Shown in pieces: positions 16,566 through 24,563 of a stretch of 32,343 nucleotides of DNA. The DNA is from Klebsiella pneumoniae. GTDB taxonomy: Bacteria; Pseudomonadota; Gammaproteobacteria; Ga0077536. The notes under the pieces are model-generated. The model ran no database searches. It worked only from the letters and a program-made list of their open reading frames with translations, and was not told the DNA's origin. The translations under genes were made by a program, and so were the position numbers. Location of the stretch: contig CAMAXW010000011.1 of the NCBI GenBank assembly GCA_945862315.1, forward strand, positions 48,001 through 80,343, written 5' to 3'. Positions within the stretch are counted from its first letter, which is position 1, and the number at the start of each line of letters is the position of its first letter.

Positions 16566-17048
16566 TCAGGACCCCGGACCGGCAGATTTAGTTGTTTTGC
16601 TATAGAGAAATTCTTGAATGATTTTCTCTATCACTACGGCGGACTGTGTAATCGTAATTTCGTCGCCGTCCACTAAGCTGGTGTCGTCCCCTCCGGCTTC
16701 TAGTCCAACGTACTGTTCGCCGAGTAGACCCGCAGTATAGACATTGGCGGCGGTGTCGGCCGGAATGCCATCATAATTCTGGTTGATGCGTAGCGTCACT
16801 ACCGCCTGAAAGCGTTTTGAGTCGAACCCAATGTGGGTGATTCGTCCCACCAACACGCCACCCATTTTGACCGGTGAGCGAACTTGTAGGCCGCCAATAT
16901 TATCGAAGTAGGCCTTCACTTCATAACCGGGAGGCGGCGAGAATTGGGCTAGATTGGCCACTTTGAGGGCCAGTAACAGCAGGGCAGCTAGCCCTAATGC
17001 CACGAATGCGCCCACGGAAATTTCCATTAATCGAGGGTCTTTCATCAC
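16566..17048 (-). CDS. mlaD: MCE-domain lipid transport protein MlaD
   Basis: 160 residues. A single N-terminal transmembrane helix (about 10-29, VGAFVALGLAALLLLALKVA) is followed by one MCE domain at about 37-118: YEVKAYFDNIGGLQVRSPVKMGGVLVGRI, AVVTLRINQNYDGIP and NVYTAGLLGEQYVGLEAGG. The YVxL-type loop (GEQYVGLEAG) that forms the hexameric pore is present. The tail includes ITITQSAVVIEKIIQEFLYS. MlaD forms a hexameric ring on MlaE and contacts MlaC. The start is 4 bases after the mlaE stop, consistent with translational coupling. Confidence 0.95.
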   Translation of the reverse strand: MMKDPRLMEISVGAFVALGLAALLLLALKVANLAQFSPPPGYEVKAYFDNIGGLQVRSPVKMGGVLVGRITHIGFDSKRFQAVVTLRINQNYDGIPADTAANVYTAGLLGEQYVGLEAGGDDTSLVDGDEITITQSAVVIEKIIQEFLYSKTTKSAGPGS

Positions 17049-17052
17049 GCTC

Positions 17053-17832
17053 TCAGTTAAACATCAGTCCGGTCAAAATAAAATCCAGCGCCAATATCGC
17101 TAACGAGGAGTGCACCACGGTACGAGTGGTGGCAGCGCTTACCCCTTCGGAAGTTGGCACGGCATCATAGCCTTCAAAGACCGCGATCCAACTCACCACG
17201 AAGCCAAAGACCAAGCTTTTGATCAGCACGCCGTTCACCACGTCGTCTACTAGCGTGACTTTGGCTTGCATCTGTGACCAAAACGCCCCTTCGTCCACCC
17301 CCAGCAGGCCTACACCACAGAAATGCCCACCCAAAACCCCTACGGCTGTGAAAATGGCGGCGAGCAGGGGCATGGAGATTATGCCCGCGACGAACCGCGG
17401 CACAATGATTCTGCGCACCGGATCCACCGCCATCATTTCCATCGCACTGAGCTGCTCGGTGGCTTTCATGAAGCCAATCTCGGCGGTGAGGGCCGAGCCA
17501 GCGCGTCCGGCGAATAACAGGGCGGCGATCACGGGTCCAAGTTCCCGTAACAGAGATTTAGCCACCACGACGCCTAGCGATTGCTCGGCACCAAAGGTTA
17601 TCAGTGTGTTGTAGCCTTGGAGGGCGAGGACCATACCGACGAAGGTGCCCGCGACGAGGATAATCAGCAGCGATTGCACGCCGACCGACCAGATTTGGAC
17701 GACCAGCAAACGGGGTCGCCCGACCAGCGCCGCCAGTCCTAGCAGGATTCGGAACAAAAACAGATGCCCACGCCCCAGCCGCTCGCACACGCTTAAGCTT
17801 GCGCGCCCCAGACCCACTAAGAGGCCGGTCAT
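17053..17832 (-). CDS. mlaE: ABC transporter permease MlaE
   Basis: 259 residues, the usual MlaE length. It is a multi-pass membrane permease (five or more hydrophobic segments). Family motifs include [63 protein letters not shown], and [28 protein letters not shown]. MlaE is the membrane core of the phospholipid ABC transporter. Its ATG overlaps the mlaF stop by four bases (ATGA), showing tight coupling to the ATPase gene. Confidence 0.95.
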   Translation of the reverse strand: MTGLLVGLGRASLSVCERLGRGHLFLFRILLGLAALVGRPRLLVVQIWSVGVQSLLIILVAGTFVGMVLALQGYNTLITFGAEQSLGVVVAKSLLRELGPVIAALLFAGRAGSALTAEIGFMKATEQLSAMEMMAVDPVRRIIVPRFVAGIISMPLLAAIFTAVGVLGGHFCGVGLLGVDEGAFWSQMQAKVTLVDDVVNGVLIKSLVFGFVVSWIAVFEGYDAVPTSEGVSAATTRTVVHSSLAILALDFILTGLMFN

Positions 17833-18641
17833 GGGATAGGCTCCAGCAGATCTTCGAGGTAACCGCGCGCCGGAAAGTGAAATGGCACCGGTCCATCCGA
17901 CAACCCACCCATGAATTGCCGGACCATCGGGGAGGTGGATGCACGCAATTCTGCCGGCGTTCCAGCGCCTACAATTTTTGCTCCAGCCAGCACGTAGATG
18001 TAGTCGGCGATGGAATTGGTCTCGGCAACGTCATGCGAGACCAACACGCTGGTCAAGCCCAGCGCATCGTTGAGTTGGCGAATCAGCCGGACCAGAATTC
18101 CCATCGATATAGGATCTTGGCCCGAAAAAGGTTCGTCGTACAAAATCATGGTGGGATCGAGGGCGATGGCGCGTGCTAGCGCTACCCGGCGCGCCATGCC
18201 ACCGGACAATTCTCGTGGATAAAGATCGCGTGCGCCCCGCAAGCCCACCATTTCGAGCTTCATCAACACCAGCGTGCGGAGCAGCGCTGGGCTGAGATTG
18301 GTGTGCTCCCGCACCGGAAAGGCCACATTCTCGAAGACCGTCAGGTCCGTTAACAGAGCGCCGTTTTGGAACAGCATGCCCATGCGCTTGCGCAGGGCAT
18401 ACAGCGCGGTCTGTCCAAGTTTCTGCACGTCTTGTCCCTCAACCAGCACCGAGCCACTACTGGGGGCCAGTTGGGCCCCGATAAGACGTAGCAGGGTGGT
18501 TTTGCCCGTGCCGCTAGGGCCCAAGATGGCGGTGACTTTGCCACGCTGGATATCCAGGTTGATGCCGTCGAATATCACGCGCGCGCCACGTTGGAAACGC
18601 AGGTCGCGAACGCGAACAATGGGCAAGTCTGGGCTTTCCAT
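17829..18641 (-). CDS. mlaF: ABC transporter ATP-binding protein MlaF
   Basis: 270 residues, matching E. coli MlaF. Walker A is GPSGTGKT at 41-48, the signature is LSGGMARR from 145, and Walker B is MILYDEP with D169/E170; the H-loop is VLVSHDVAE. The C-terminal extension [20 protein letters not shown] is characteristic of MlaF, which exchanges it between subunits and binds MlaB there. The frame is open 21 codons further (to 18704), but starting with [16 protein letters not shown] at 18641 matches the family; neither start has a clear ribosome-binding site. It is the first gene of the operon. The 220 bases to the divergent phosphatase gene must hold both promoters, but I cannot pick hexamers confidently. 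Confidence 0.94.
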   Translation of the reverse strand: MESPDLPIVRVRDLRFQRGARVIFDGINLDIQRGKVTAILGPSGTGKTTLLRLIGAQLAPSSGSVLVEGQDVQKLGQTALYALRKRMGMLFQNGALLTDLTVFENVAFPVREHTNLSPALLRTLVLMKLEMVGLRGARDLYPRELSGGMARRVALARAIALDPTMILYDEPFSGQDPISMGILVRLIRQLNDALGLTSVLVSHDVAETNSIADYIYVLAGAKIVGAGTPAELRASTSPMVRQFMGGLSDGPVPFHFPARGYLEDLLEPIP

Positions 18642-18861
18642 TACGGGTAGAGTCACGGTGCCAGGGTGATGCAGAAGAGTTTGTCGAAATTCATCGGTCT
18701 GCACAGTAGGGGATCACAGCGCCGCTGCCTAGATCCCGCGCGTGCCATTGCGCAAAGAAGCCCATCTAGCGCGGCGCGGACAAATGCGCGACCGTATGCA
18801 GGAGCAGCTGACCACGCGTCGGCGAGACCGTCTGGCGCAATAAGAAAGGTTGAGAAATATC

Positions 18862-19875
18862 ATGGATTGCATGCTGGGTATCGAGTTGGAACCGGTGGGC
18901 GAGGGCACCTGGCGACTGCGCTGGGACGACACTTTCACCTCCTCACTGGTGAGGGTCTACGTGGGCGGAACGCCGGCGACCATCGATCGGCGTCAGCCTT
19001 GCGCCAACTCCGCACACGCAGAAGTTGAAATCAGTGGCCTCGCGGGTTTCGCGAGACCCTATTTTGAGCTCGTCCCGGCGCAGGGTTCGCCGCTGGTGGT
19101 CGGGCCGCGTCAGGTACTCTTGGCTGGCGGCGTCAATTTCAGGGATCTTGGCGGCTATCTGGCCGCTGCTGGCCGCCGAGTCAGTTGGGGGCGATTGTTT
19201 CGCTCAGGCCATTTGTCGCGCTTAACGGCAGCTGATCAGACGCTAATCTCCACCCTCGACATTCGGACCGTGTGCGATTTTCGGATGGCAGAGGAGCGTC
19301 TTAGTGAGGATGGTGCGCTGCAGTGCGAACCGCGAGTCGTCACCCTGGGCATTCCACCGGGTCTAAAAGACCGTTTTTACTTTCACCGATTGTTCGAGCA
19401 AACCGACGATCCAGCCGTGATAATCGAGGCGGTCCACGAGGTGCTGCGCTCGATGGTGGAAGAATCCGCCGCGCGCTACGCGCAACTGTTTGAGGTTCTG
19501 CTGGCCGCGCCATCGGGCAACATTTTAATGAACTGCTCTGCGGGTAAGGAGCGCACGGGGGTCGGGGCGGCGCTGGTGCTCATGGCGCTTGGGGTGACCC
19601 GCGCGACTATCCTGTACGATTTCTGCCTGTCTCGGCAGTACTATCCTGCGGCGCTTGAATTACCTCGCGCGCTGGCGAAGTACGAGGTCGCGCCACGGCC
19701 GGGGCGTGATGTTAACGCTTTGATGGAGCCGCTGCTGGTCACGCGTGCATCTTATCTAGAGTGCGTTTTTGCGAGCATCGACGCGCGCTATGGGAGCGAC
19801 GCAGACTTCCTCCAACAGGCGCTGGGGGTTGGACCGGCGGAGCGGGCCCACCTCCAACAGTTGTTCACACAATAA
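18862..19875 (+). CDS. Tyrosine-specific protein phosphatase (Y_phosphatase3 type)
   Basis: 337 residues from ATG 18862. The N-terminal 85 residues form a beta-rich extension. The phosphatase domain follows: GGVNFRDLGGY, RRVSWGRLFRSGHLSRLT, LDIRTVCDFR, and the P-loop CSAGKERTG with nucleophile C225 and R231 (CX5R). This is the PF13350-type domain seen in bacterial and mycobacterial PtpB-like enzymes that act on phosphotyrosine or phosphoinositides. AAAGG lies 12 bases before this ATG; a TTG at 18850 in frame is unlikely. The PEP-swivel gene starts 18 bases after the stop, so this is the first gene of a six-gene run. The link between a phosphatase and a PEP-domain protein is suggestive but unproven. 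Confidence 0.9.
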   Translation: MDCMLGIELEPVGEGTWRLRWDDTFTSSLVRVYVGGTPATIDRRQPCANSAHAEVEISGLAGFARPYFELVPAQGSPLVVGPRQVLLAGGVNFRDLGGYLAAAGRRVSWGRLFRSGHLSRLTAADQTLISTLDIRTVCDFRMAEERLSEDGALQCEPRVVTLGIPPGLKDRFYFHRLFEQTDDPAVIIEAVHEVLRSMVEESAARYAQLFEVLLAAPSGNILMNCSAGKERTGVGAALVLMALGVTRATILYDFCLSRQYYPAALELPRALAKYEVAPRPGRDVNALMEPLLVTRASYLECVFASIDARYGSDADFLQQALGVGPAERAHLQQLFTQ

Positions 19876-19893
19876 AAATACAGGGGAGAACGC

Positions 19894-20631
19894 ATGGCCA
19901 CGCTCTACGCAGATAACGATAAATACGCTTGGCAAGCCACCTTCGCGATCGTCGAGGCCTACAACGCCGCGATGAAAGATTTAGTGCGCCGACGCTATGC
20001 GGAAACTGGCGGTAACTGGCAGGATTTTGTGGCGGGCCAAGCTTACGATGTCATCACCAAAGCCGATATTGCACAGATTGAGGCGCAGCTGCTGTCCAAT
20101 GGTTATCGATTCGAGCCCTCGGCAATGTCCTCTGCGAGTGAGCGGCCCGAAGCCTACAAAGATGCTGGTTTGGCGCGCGCAGATTTCAGTTTTGAACATG
20201 CCAGCGCACCGACCGCACCGGTGGCAGCCGATGGTCGTGAACTACGTGGCGCGGGTGACAACGTCGTATCACGGCGCGAAAATTTAATTGGTATCGCCCA
20301 TTACGTGCGCACTAGCGACAAGGTGCTGGAATACCTCACCCACGGGGTTCCCGCCAACACCATCGCGTTGGTGGAAGATTCCGGGGGCACGCTGACGGCC
20401 CCCGTGCTTGAGCAATTTAAAGGCGTGCTCTGTGCCGGGGGGACCACGCGTTCCCATCTGGCAATTCTCACCCGTGAGTACGGCATTCCCTGTCTGATGA
20501 ACGCGCGTCTGTCTGGCATTAAAGATGGCGACCGGCTGGAATTAGAGGTGACCGCGCGCGCGAAAACTGGTGATGACTACCAAACTGGAGCGGATGTCAG
20601 CGCCCGCGTTTTCCGACTTCTTCAGGCCTGA
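19894..20631 (+). CDS. Stand-alone PEP-utilising enzyme mobile (phosphohistidine) domain protein
   Basis: 245 residues. The C-terminal part (about 130-225) is a PEP-utilising swivelling domain: VPANTIALVEDSGGTLTAPVLEQFKGVLCAGG, then TTRSHLAILTREYGIPCLMNA, then IKDGDRLELEV. The phospho-accepting histidine corresponds to H188. In PPDK, PEP synthase and PTS enzyme I the loop is usually GGxTSH; here it reads GGTTRSH, one residue longer. The N-terminal 95 residues (DNDKYAWQATFAIVEAYNAAMKDLVRRRY...) are helical and unassigned. The usual partner domains, ATP-grasp and the PEP/pyruvate TIM barrel, are absent from the protein and from this window. GGGGAGA before the ATG is a good ribosome-binding site. 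It is probably one subunit of a split phosphotransferase; the substrate is unknown. Confidence 0.85.
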   Translation: MATLYADNDKYAWQATFAIVEAYNAAMKDLVRRRYAETGGNWQDFVAGQAYDVITKADIAQIEAQLLSNGYRFEPSAMSSASERPEAYKDAGLARADFSFEHASAPTAPVAADGRELRGAGDNVVSRRENLIGIAHYVRTSDKVLEYLTHGVPANTIALVEDSGGTLTAPVLEQFKGVLCAGGTTRSHLAILTREYGIPCLMNARLSGIKDGDRLELEVTARAKTGDDYQTGADVSARVFRLLQA

Positions 20632-20661
20632 TGCCATCGTATTACTAGAGGAATTTATGCC

Positions 20662-22212
20662 ATGCCGACGCCAGCGCTGACTTACGCCCAACTGCTAGAG
20701 ACCAACAATCTTATTCAGCAAAACGCCGATGAGACCTACTGGCTGTGCGCAACGCGCACGGTCCAAGAGTCCAAGATTTTTCCCGTTTCCGCCTATATTT
20801 TGTTTTCTTATTTGAACTGTTTTTATCGTTATCCAGCGCTGCTGAGAAAAATTGAGGAACACCTTTCGGCTGAAGAAATTGGCGACCGAGCGCGTCATCA
20901 AGGCATTAAAATTGTGGCGTGGTGCATGCCCTGCTTTTACTTGTTGGGCCGCGAAATGCTGATCAACTGGGGGGTTATTAAACCTACCGATGCAGCCCTC
21001 GATGTGATCTACACGCTAGATTTCTGGAAACGCTTTCAGCTGTCATGGCACCGTAATAACGGCAATCTCACCAACCGCCAAGCAGGGCACCGCGCGCAGG
21101 TGTTGCCCGAGCAGCGCTTGCAGGTATTCCATGCGGATGCCTTCGAGTGCCGCGAAGGCGACTCTTTGCACCAAGCGGCGCAGGCTTTTCTGGCGACTAC
21201 TGCGCAATACGGATTTCTGGTCTCCTGCGAAAGTCGACTCACGCTACACAGTCACGGGCCGTATCGTGTGTCCGATAAACGCCAGATGCTCGTTCGCGAT
21301 TTTCTAGAGCTCTCGGAGTCTGGCCCGCCTTGGCTAGATGGCGTGGGCGCCGATATCCCCTACAACAATCTGACCGTCACAATGATTCTGGAAGGTTGCC
21401 ATATCAATCTGCTGGATGACTGGGGATCGTTCGAATCCGAGCCGGAAATGCGCGCGGAGCACATGGTTGGTGTGGGCTTGTATAGCTCGGATGCGCTCTC
21501 CGACGGTCCACTGCCCATCGGCATGGAAAGCCGCGAAGCGCTCACCGCCATGTTTATCGATCTCACGGGGCGAATTAAAACCGCCACCGCCAAGCTGTGG
21601 CGTGAAATGACCGGGTGGACACGCGACCAGCAGCTCGACGCGGGCGCGCTGACTTACTATGCGGTAATCAAAGAATTCGCCATCATTGCTGGCTGTTATG
21701 AAATGGAAGATTGGATGCTCATCGACGAACGCGCTGAGCGTTTTAGGCCGCTGCTAAACGACGAATACGGCAATCTTTTTCTGGGTGAGTTGGTGGGCTA
21801 TATCAGCACTCCCAGTCAGCGTCTGCACGACTACACGATGATGCAGCACAACGATGCCCCCACGCGCTCGCTGTCCTACATTCCGTATTCCATACTGGAC
21901 GACGGGGATTACACCGATTCGGTCGGCCCGCTGCGACCCGGTGACAGCACGTTGCCGCGCAAGAACGACCGCTACCGTACGACGCAGGGTGTGCTCTCGC
22001 TCGCGGAGTTTATGCGCCGCACGCGAGAATTGGTGCCGACGGTGTGCCGGTCGCAATACCGATATTTATGCGCGGATTGGGTCAAGTATCACGCCCATAC
22101 GCCGCGCGCAGATGAACTTTTCAAGCTGGAACAAAAGCATTCGCGACTCCTCAAAGACGCCGGTGCCGGTTTGCGGCGCGACGACATAGAGTCGCTGCGC
22201 GCGAACGACTGA
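20662..22212 (+). CDS. Unassigned 516-residue protein in the PEP-swivel operon
   Basis: I do not recognise this family. It is soluble-looking and mixed helical, without a signal peptide. A moderately hydrophobic segment lies at about residues 42-60 (VSAYILFSYLNCFYRYP), and another around 84-103 contains a CxxC pair at C88/C91 (WCMPCF). It is rich in aromatic residues and has many histidines and acids, notably the LHSHGPYRVSDKRQ, DGVGADIPYNNLTVTMILEGCHINLLDDWG and DYTMMQHNDAPTRSLSYIPYSILDDGDYTD stretches listed only in part here. Its composition and codon use match its neighbours. AGAGGA lies about nine bases before ATG 20662. It sits 30 bases after the PEP-swivel gene and 33 before the winged-helix gene, so it is probably a subunit or dedicated partner. 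It could be the substrate-binding or catalytic part of the phosphotransferase, but this is only context. Confidence 0.85.
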   Translation: MPTPALTYAQLLETNNLIQQNADETYWLCATRTVQESKIFPVSAYILFSYLNCFYRYPALLRKIEEHLSAEEIGDRARHQGIKIVAWCMPCFYLLGREMLINWGVIKPTDAALDVIYTLDFWKRFQLSWHRNNGNLTNRQAGHRAQVLPEQRLQVFHADAFECREGDSLHQAAQAFLATTAQYGFLVSCESRLTLHSHGPYRVSDKRQMLVRDFLELSESGPPWLDGVGADIPYNNLTVTMILEGCHINLLDDWGSFESEPEMRAEHMVGVGLYSSDALSDGPLPIGMESREALTAMFIDLTGRIKTATAKLWREMTGWTRDQQLDAGALTYYAVIKEFAIIAGCYEMEDWMLIDERAERFRPLLNDEYGNLFLGELVGYISTPSQRLHDYTMMQHNDAPTRSLSYIPYSILDDGDYTDSVGPLRPGDSTLPRKNDRYRTTQGVLSLAEFMRRTRELVPTVCRSQYRYLCADWVKYHAHTPRADELFKLEQKHSRLLKDAGAGLRRDDIESLRAND

Positions 22213-22245
22213 CATAGCCCCTGCAACCCAATAAAGGACTTCGCA

Positions 22246-22851
22246 GTGAATACAGATCTGCATCTCGTCATGCATGGCGTGGCCATTCGAAAACACGGTG
22301 GCGTAGCGGACATCGCCGGCGTGTGTGGGTTGTCTGACGCCCGTGTTCAGCAGGTATTGGCGAGCGGCGTGGCACAGGGACGCATCGTTGAGGCCAATGG
22401 TCGATTTCTCCTTTCGCCGGCTGGGCAGCTCATTCTGGCCAGCGAGTATTCGCGCTTTTATGTGACTCTGCGGGCCGATGTGGCTTTTAATGCCGCCTGC
22501 GAGCGCTTTGAACGTATCAACGTGGAATTGAAGCAGCTCATCACGGATTGGCAGACGCTGGCGATCGGCGGGCAGCGGGTTCCCAACGATCATTCCGATG
22601 CCGCTTATGACCGCCGTATCATCGACCGCCTCGGTGGTCTGCACGAGCGGTTCGAACCCATTCTGGTTGCGCTAATCGCTGGCGAATCGCGCTTAGGGCT
22701 GTATCAGCAAAAGCTAGATGCCGCACTCGAGAAAGCTGAAGCAGGCGCAACGGCTGCGGTCAGTGACGCGCGTTCGGACAGTTATCACACGGTGTGGTTC
22801 GAATTGCATGAAGATTTGCTGCGGCTCGGTGGGCGGCAGCGCGAGGAATAA
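22246..22851 (+). CDS. Winged-helix protein with PPDK-associated C-terminal region
   Basis: 201 residues. Start GTG at 22246, with AAAGGA seven bases upstream. Residues about 8-62 read as a winged helix: HGVAIRKHGGVADIAGVCGLSD, a recognition-like helix, then GRFLLSPAG. The C-terminal part contains FERINVELKQLITDWQ, PNDHSDAAYDRRIIDRLGGLHERF and DSYHTVWFELHEDLLRLGG. From memory, the NDHSDAAYD and SYHTVWFELHEDL motifs occur in actinobacterial proteins attached to or beside PPDK/PEP-utilising domains, often annotated as MarR-like. That suggests a subunit of the split enzyme rather than a regulator, although DNA binding is not excluded. I recall this but have not searched it. It is part of the same operon. 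Confidence 0.8.
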   Translation: MNTDLHLVMHGVAIRKHGGVADIAGVCGLSDARVQQVLASGVAQGRIVEANGRFLLSPAGQLILASEYSRFYVTLRADVAFNAACERFERINVELKQLITDWQTLAIGGQRVPNDHSDAAYDRRIIDRLGGLHERFEPILVALIAGESRLGLYQQKLDAALEKAEAGATAAVSDARSDSYHTVWFELHEDLLRLGGRQREE

Positions 22852-22927
22852 TGCGCACGAGTGCGCACAGGGCGAGGCCAGCAGTGGCGCAGGCTTCGGC
22901 AAAGAATAACGATTAGGAGTGAGCAGT

Positions 22928-23710
22928 ATGGGACGTTTGGATGGCAAGGTTGCGTTAGTCACCGGCGCGGGCACCGGCATTGGCCGCGCTTGCGCAGTGA
23001 TGTTTGCGAAAGAAGGCGCGACGGTATTTGGGATCTCGCGTACGCAGTCGAATCTCGATGCAACGTTAGCAACCATCACTGCTGCCGGCGGTTGCGCCAG
23101 CATGTTCAGCGCCGATCTATCGCAGCCGGATCAGGTGGAAGCAGCCATCAATGCTTGTGTGGCGCAATACGGCCGCATCGATATTCTGCTTAACGCCGCC
23201 GGCGTGGGTTATAACCTTCGCGAAACCAGCATTGGCTCGATGGACCCCGTCCATAGCACCCCCATCGAGAAATGGCGGGAAGTCATGGCGCTGAATCTCG
23301 ATAGCGTTTTTTATGTCTCGCGTCTGGTGCTGCGTCAAATGAAAGCGCAGGGCAAAGGCTCGATAGTGAACGTGGCCAGCATTTTTGGCATGGGCGGCGC
23401 GCCCGATGCACACACCTATACCGCGACCAAGGGTGCCATCATCAATCTCACGCGCTCGATGTCGGTCGCGTATGTGGACGACAACATTCGCTGCAACGTG
23501 GTCGCGCCCGGTTTTGTGCAAACGCAGATGGTGGAAAGCGTGTTGGGCATGTTGTTCTCACCCGAGAACCCCAAGCTCATTGCGCCCATGGGGCGCCCGG
23601 CCACCCCCGAAGAAGTGGCCTATGCCTGCCTTTATTTGGCCTCAGATGAGGCTTCTTACTGCACCGGTACTATCCTCACTGTAGACGGTGGGTCGACCGC
23701 CCGTGCCTGA
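22928..23710 (+). CDS. SDR-family oxidoreductase
   Basis: 260 residues, classical short-chain dehydrogenase. The Rossmann motif TGAGTGIG spans residues 12-19. LLNAAGVGYN follows the second strand. The catalytic tetrad N123-S151-Y164-K168 is intact (ALNLDSV, NVASIFGMG, YTATK). The C-terminal NVVAPGFVQT and YLASDEASYCTGTILTVDGG motifs are FabG-like. The start ATG 22928 has AGGAG eight bases upstream; a GTG at 22919 in frame is less likely. Substrate and product are unknown. Its 3' end overlaps the Nudix gene start, so the two are translationally linked. Its membership of the PEP-swivel operon suggests a redox step on the same substrate. Confidence 0.92.
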   Translation: MGRLDGKVALVTGAGTGIGRACAVMFAKEGATVFGISRTQSNLDATLATITAAGGCASMFSADLSQPDQVEAAINACVAQYGRIDILLNAAGVGYNLRETSIGSMDPVHSTPIEKWREVMALNLDSVFYVSRLVLRQMKAQGKGSIVNVASIFGMGGAPDAHTYTATKGAIINLTRSMSVAYVDDNIRCNVVAPGFVQTQMVESVLGMLFSPENPKLIAPMGRPATPEEVAYACLYLASDEASYCTGTILTVDGGSTARA

Positions 23711-24251
23711 ACGGCGGTCTCCCGATCCCGCGGGGGTGGAGCACGCCTTGGCGCGTCGTTACTACTGCCCAAGTTGTGGCAATGCCGCCTTGGAATCGCG
23801 GGATAACAAGCTCTATGGCTGTTCTGAGTGTGGGCATACTTATTTCCACAACACGGCCGTTGCGGTTTCGGCGGTGATTGAACACGCCGGTGCTGTGGCG
23901 TGGATTACCCGCGCCCGGGATCCTGGTGCCGGGTTGCTTGATCTGCCCGGGGGATTTGTTGAACGCGATGAATCACTAGAAGCAGCCTTGGTGCGCGAAA
24001 CTTGGGAAGAAGTGGGTTTTGAGCCAGAAGCGCCCCAGTATCTTTTTTCCATTCCCAATCGTTATCTTTTCCATGGCGTGCGCTACAGCACGGTGGACGT
24101 TTTTTTTGCTTGCCGAGCCAGCCAGCGCGCCGTTTTCCTACCCAATGACGAGGCGACCGCGCTGGAGTGGTTGGCGCCCTCAGCGGTAGATCCTGCCCGA
24201 ATTGCGTTTGAATCCACGCGCCTCGCGCTGGCCCGACTTCTGCTGCGCTAA
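23703..24251 (+). CDS. Zinc-ribbon Nudix hydrolase
   Basis: 182 residues from GTG 23703, which overlaps the SDR stop (TGA 23708-23710); an in-frame GTG at 23688 would add five residues. The zinc ribbon has C22, C25, C40, C43 (YCPSCG ... GCSECGHTYFHN). The Nudix box is complete: G84, E90, R98, E99, E102, E103, G105 (GGFVERDESLEAALVRETW, then EEVGF). A C-terminal YSTVDVFFACRA strand follows. It resembles the 5720-6241 protein in architecture but is clearly different in sequence. The family cleaves nucleotide-linked diphosphates; the substrate is unknown. It is the last gene of the run, followed by a hairpin at 24272. The exact start is uncertain. Confidence 0.88.
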   Translation: MPERRSPDPAGVEHALARRYYCPSCGNAALESRDNKLYGCSECGHTYFHNTAVAVSAVIEHAGAVAWITRARDPGAGLLDLPGGFVERDESLEAALVRETWEEVGFEPEAPQYLFSIPNRYLFHGVRYSTVDVFFACRASQRAVFLPNDEATALEWLAPSAVDPARIAFESTRLALARLLLR

Positions 24252-24271
24252 GCCCTCAGTATTTTTTGAAG

Positions 24272-24297
24272 GGGTGACCCTCGGCAGTGGGTCGCCC
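24272..24297 (+). terminator. Hairpin after the PEP-swivel operon
   Basis: GGGTGACCC (24272-24280) pairs with GGGTCGCCC (24289-24297) with one G-U pair, across an 8-base loop, about 20 bases after the Nudix stop. The T-run (24262-24267) is on the wrong side for plus-strand intrinsic termination, so it may need a factor or act as a 3' stabiliser. Confidence 0.45.
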
Positions 24298-24563
24298 ATG
24301 CCTAGAAGGCAAGACCTGCTGGGTCATTCGTGAAAAACCACCTTAGGTGGATTAAAAAACTAACCGCTGCGATGCCATCTTCAATAGCTTGCGTGACAGT
24401 GCCCCGGTGTTGCTCCTCAGTGGACCATATTAGCGGTGTGTTCTTGCAGCAATCCATTATTCCACCCATGCGCGGCCCGATGGTTGTGCTTTTGCGTGCG
24501 GCTTGACGCCTGTCGCAATCGTCCGACAATGACGGCACATCACAAACAGAATCGAGCACCTCA
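24298..24563. other. Non-coding stretch before the alpha/beta hydrolase gene
   Basis: Between the Nudix stop (24251) and the hydrolase start (24564) there are 312 bases with no firm gene. A near-palindrome CCACCTTAGGTGG lies at 24338-24350, flanked by A-rich DNA. A minus-strand frame here (24302-24661) encodes a possible small protein ending in RWFFTNDPAGLAF, but it lacks start context and overlaps the hydrolase gene, so I do not call it. Confidence 0.4.
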
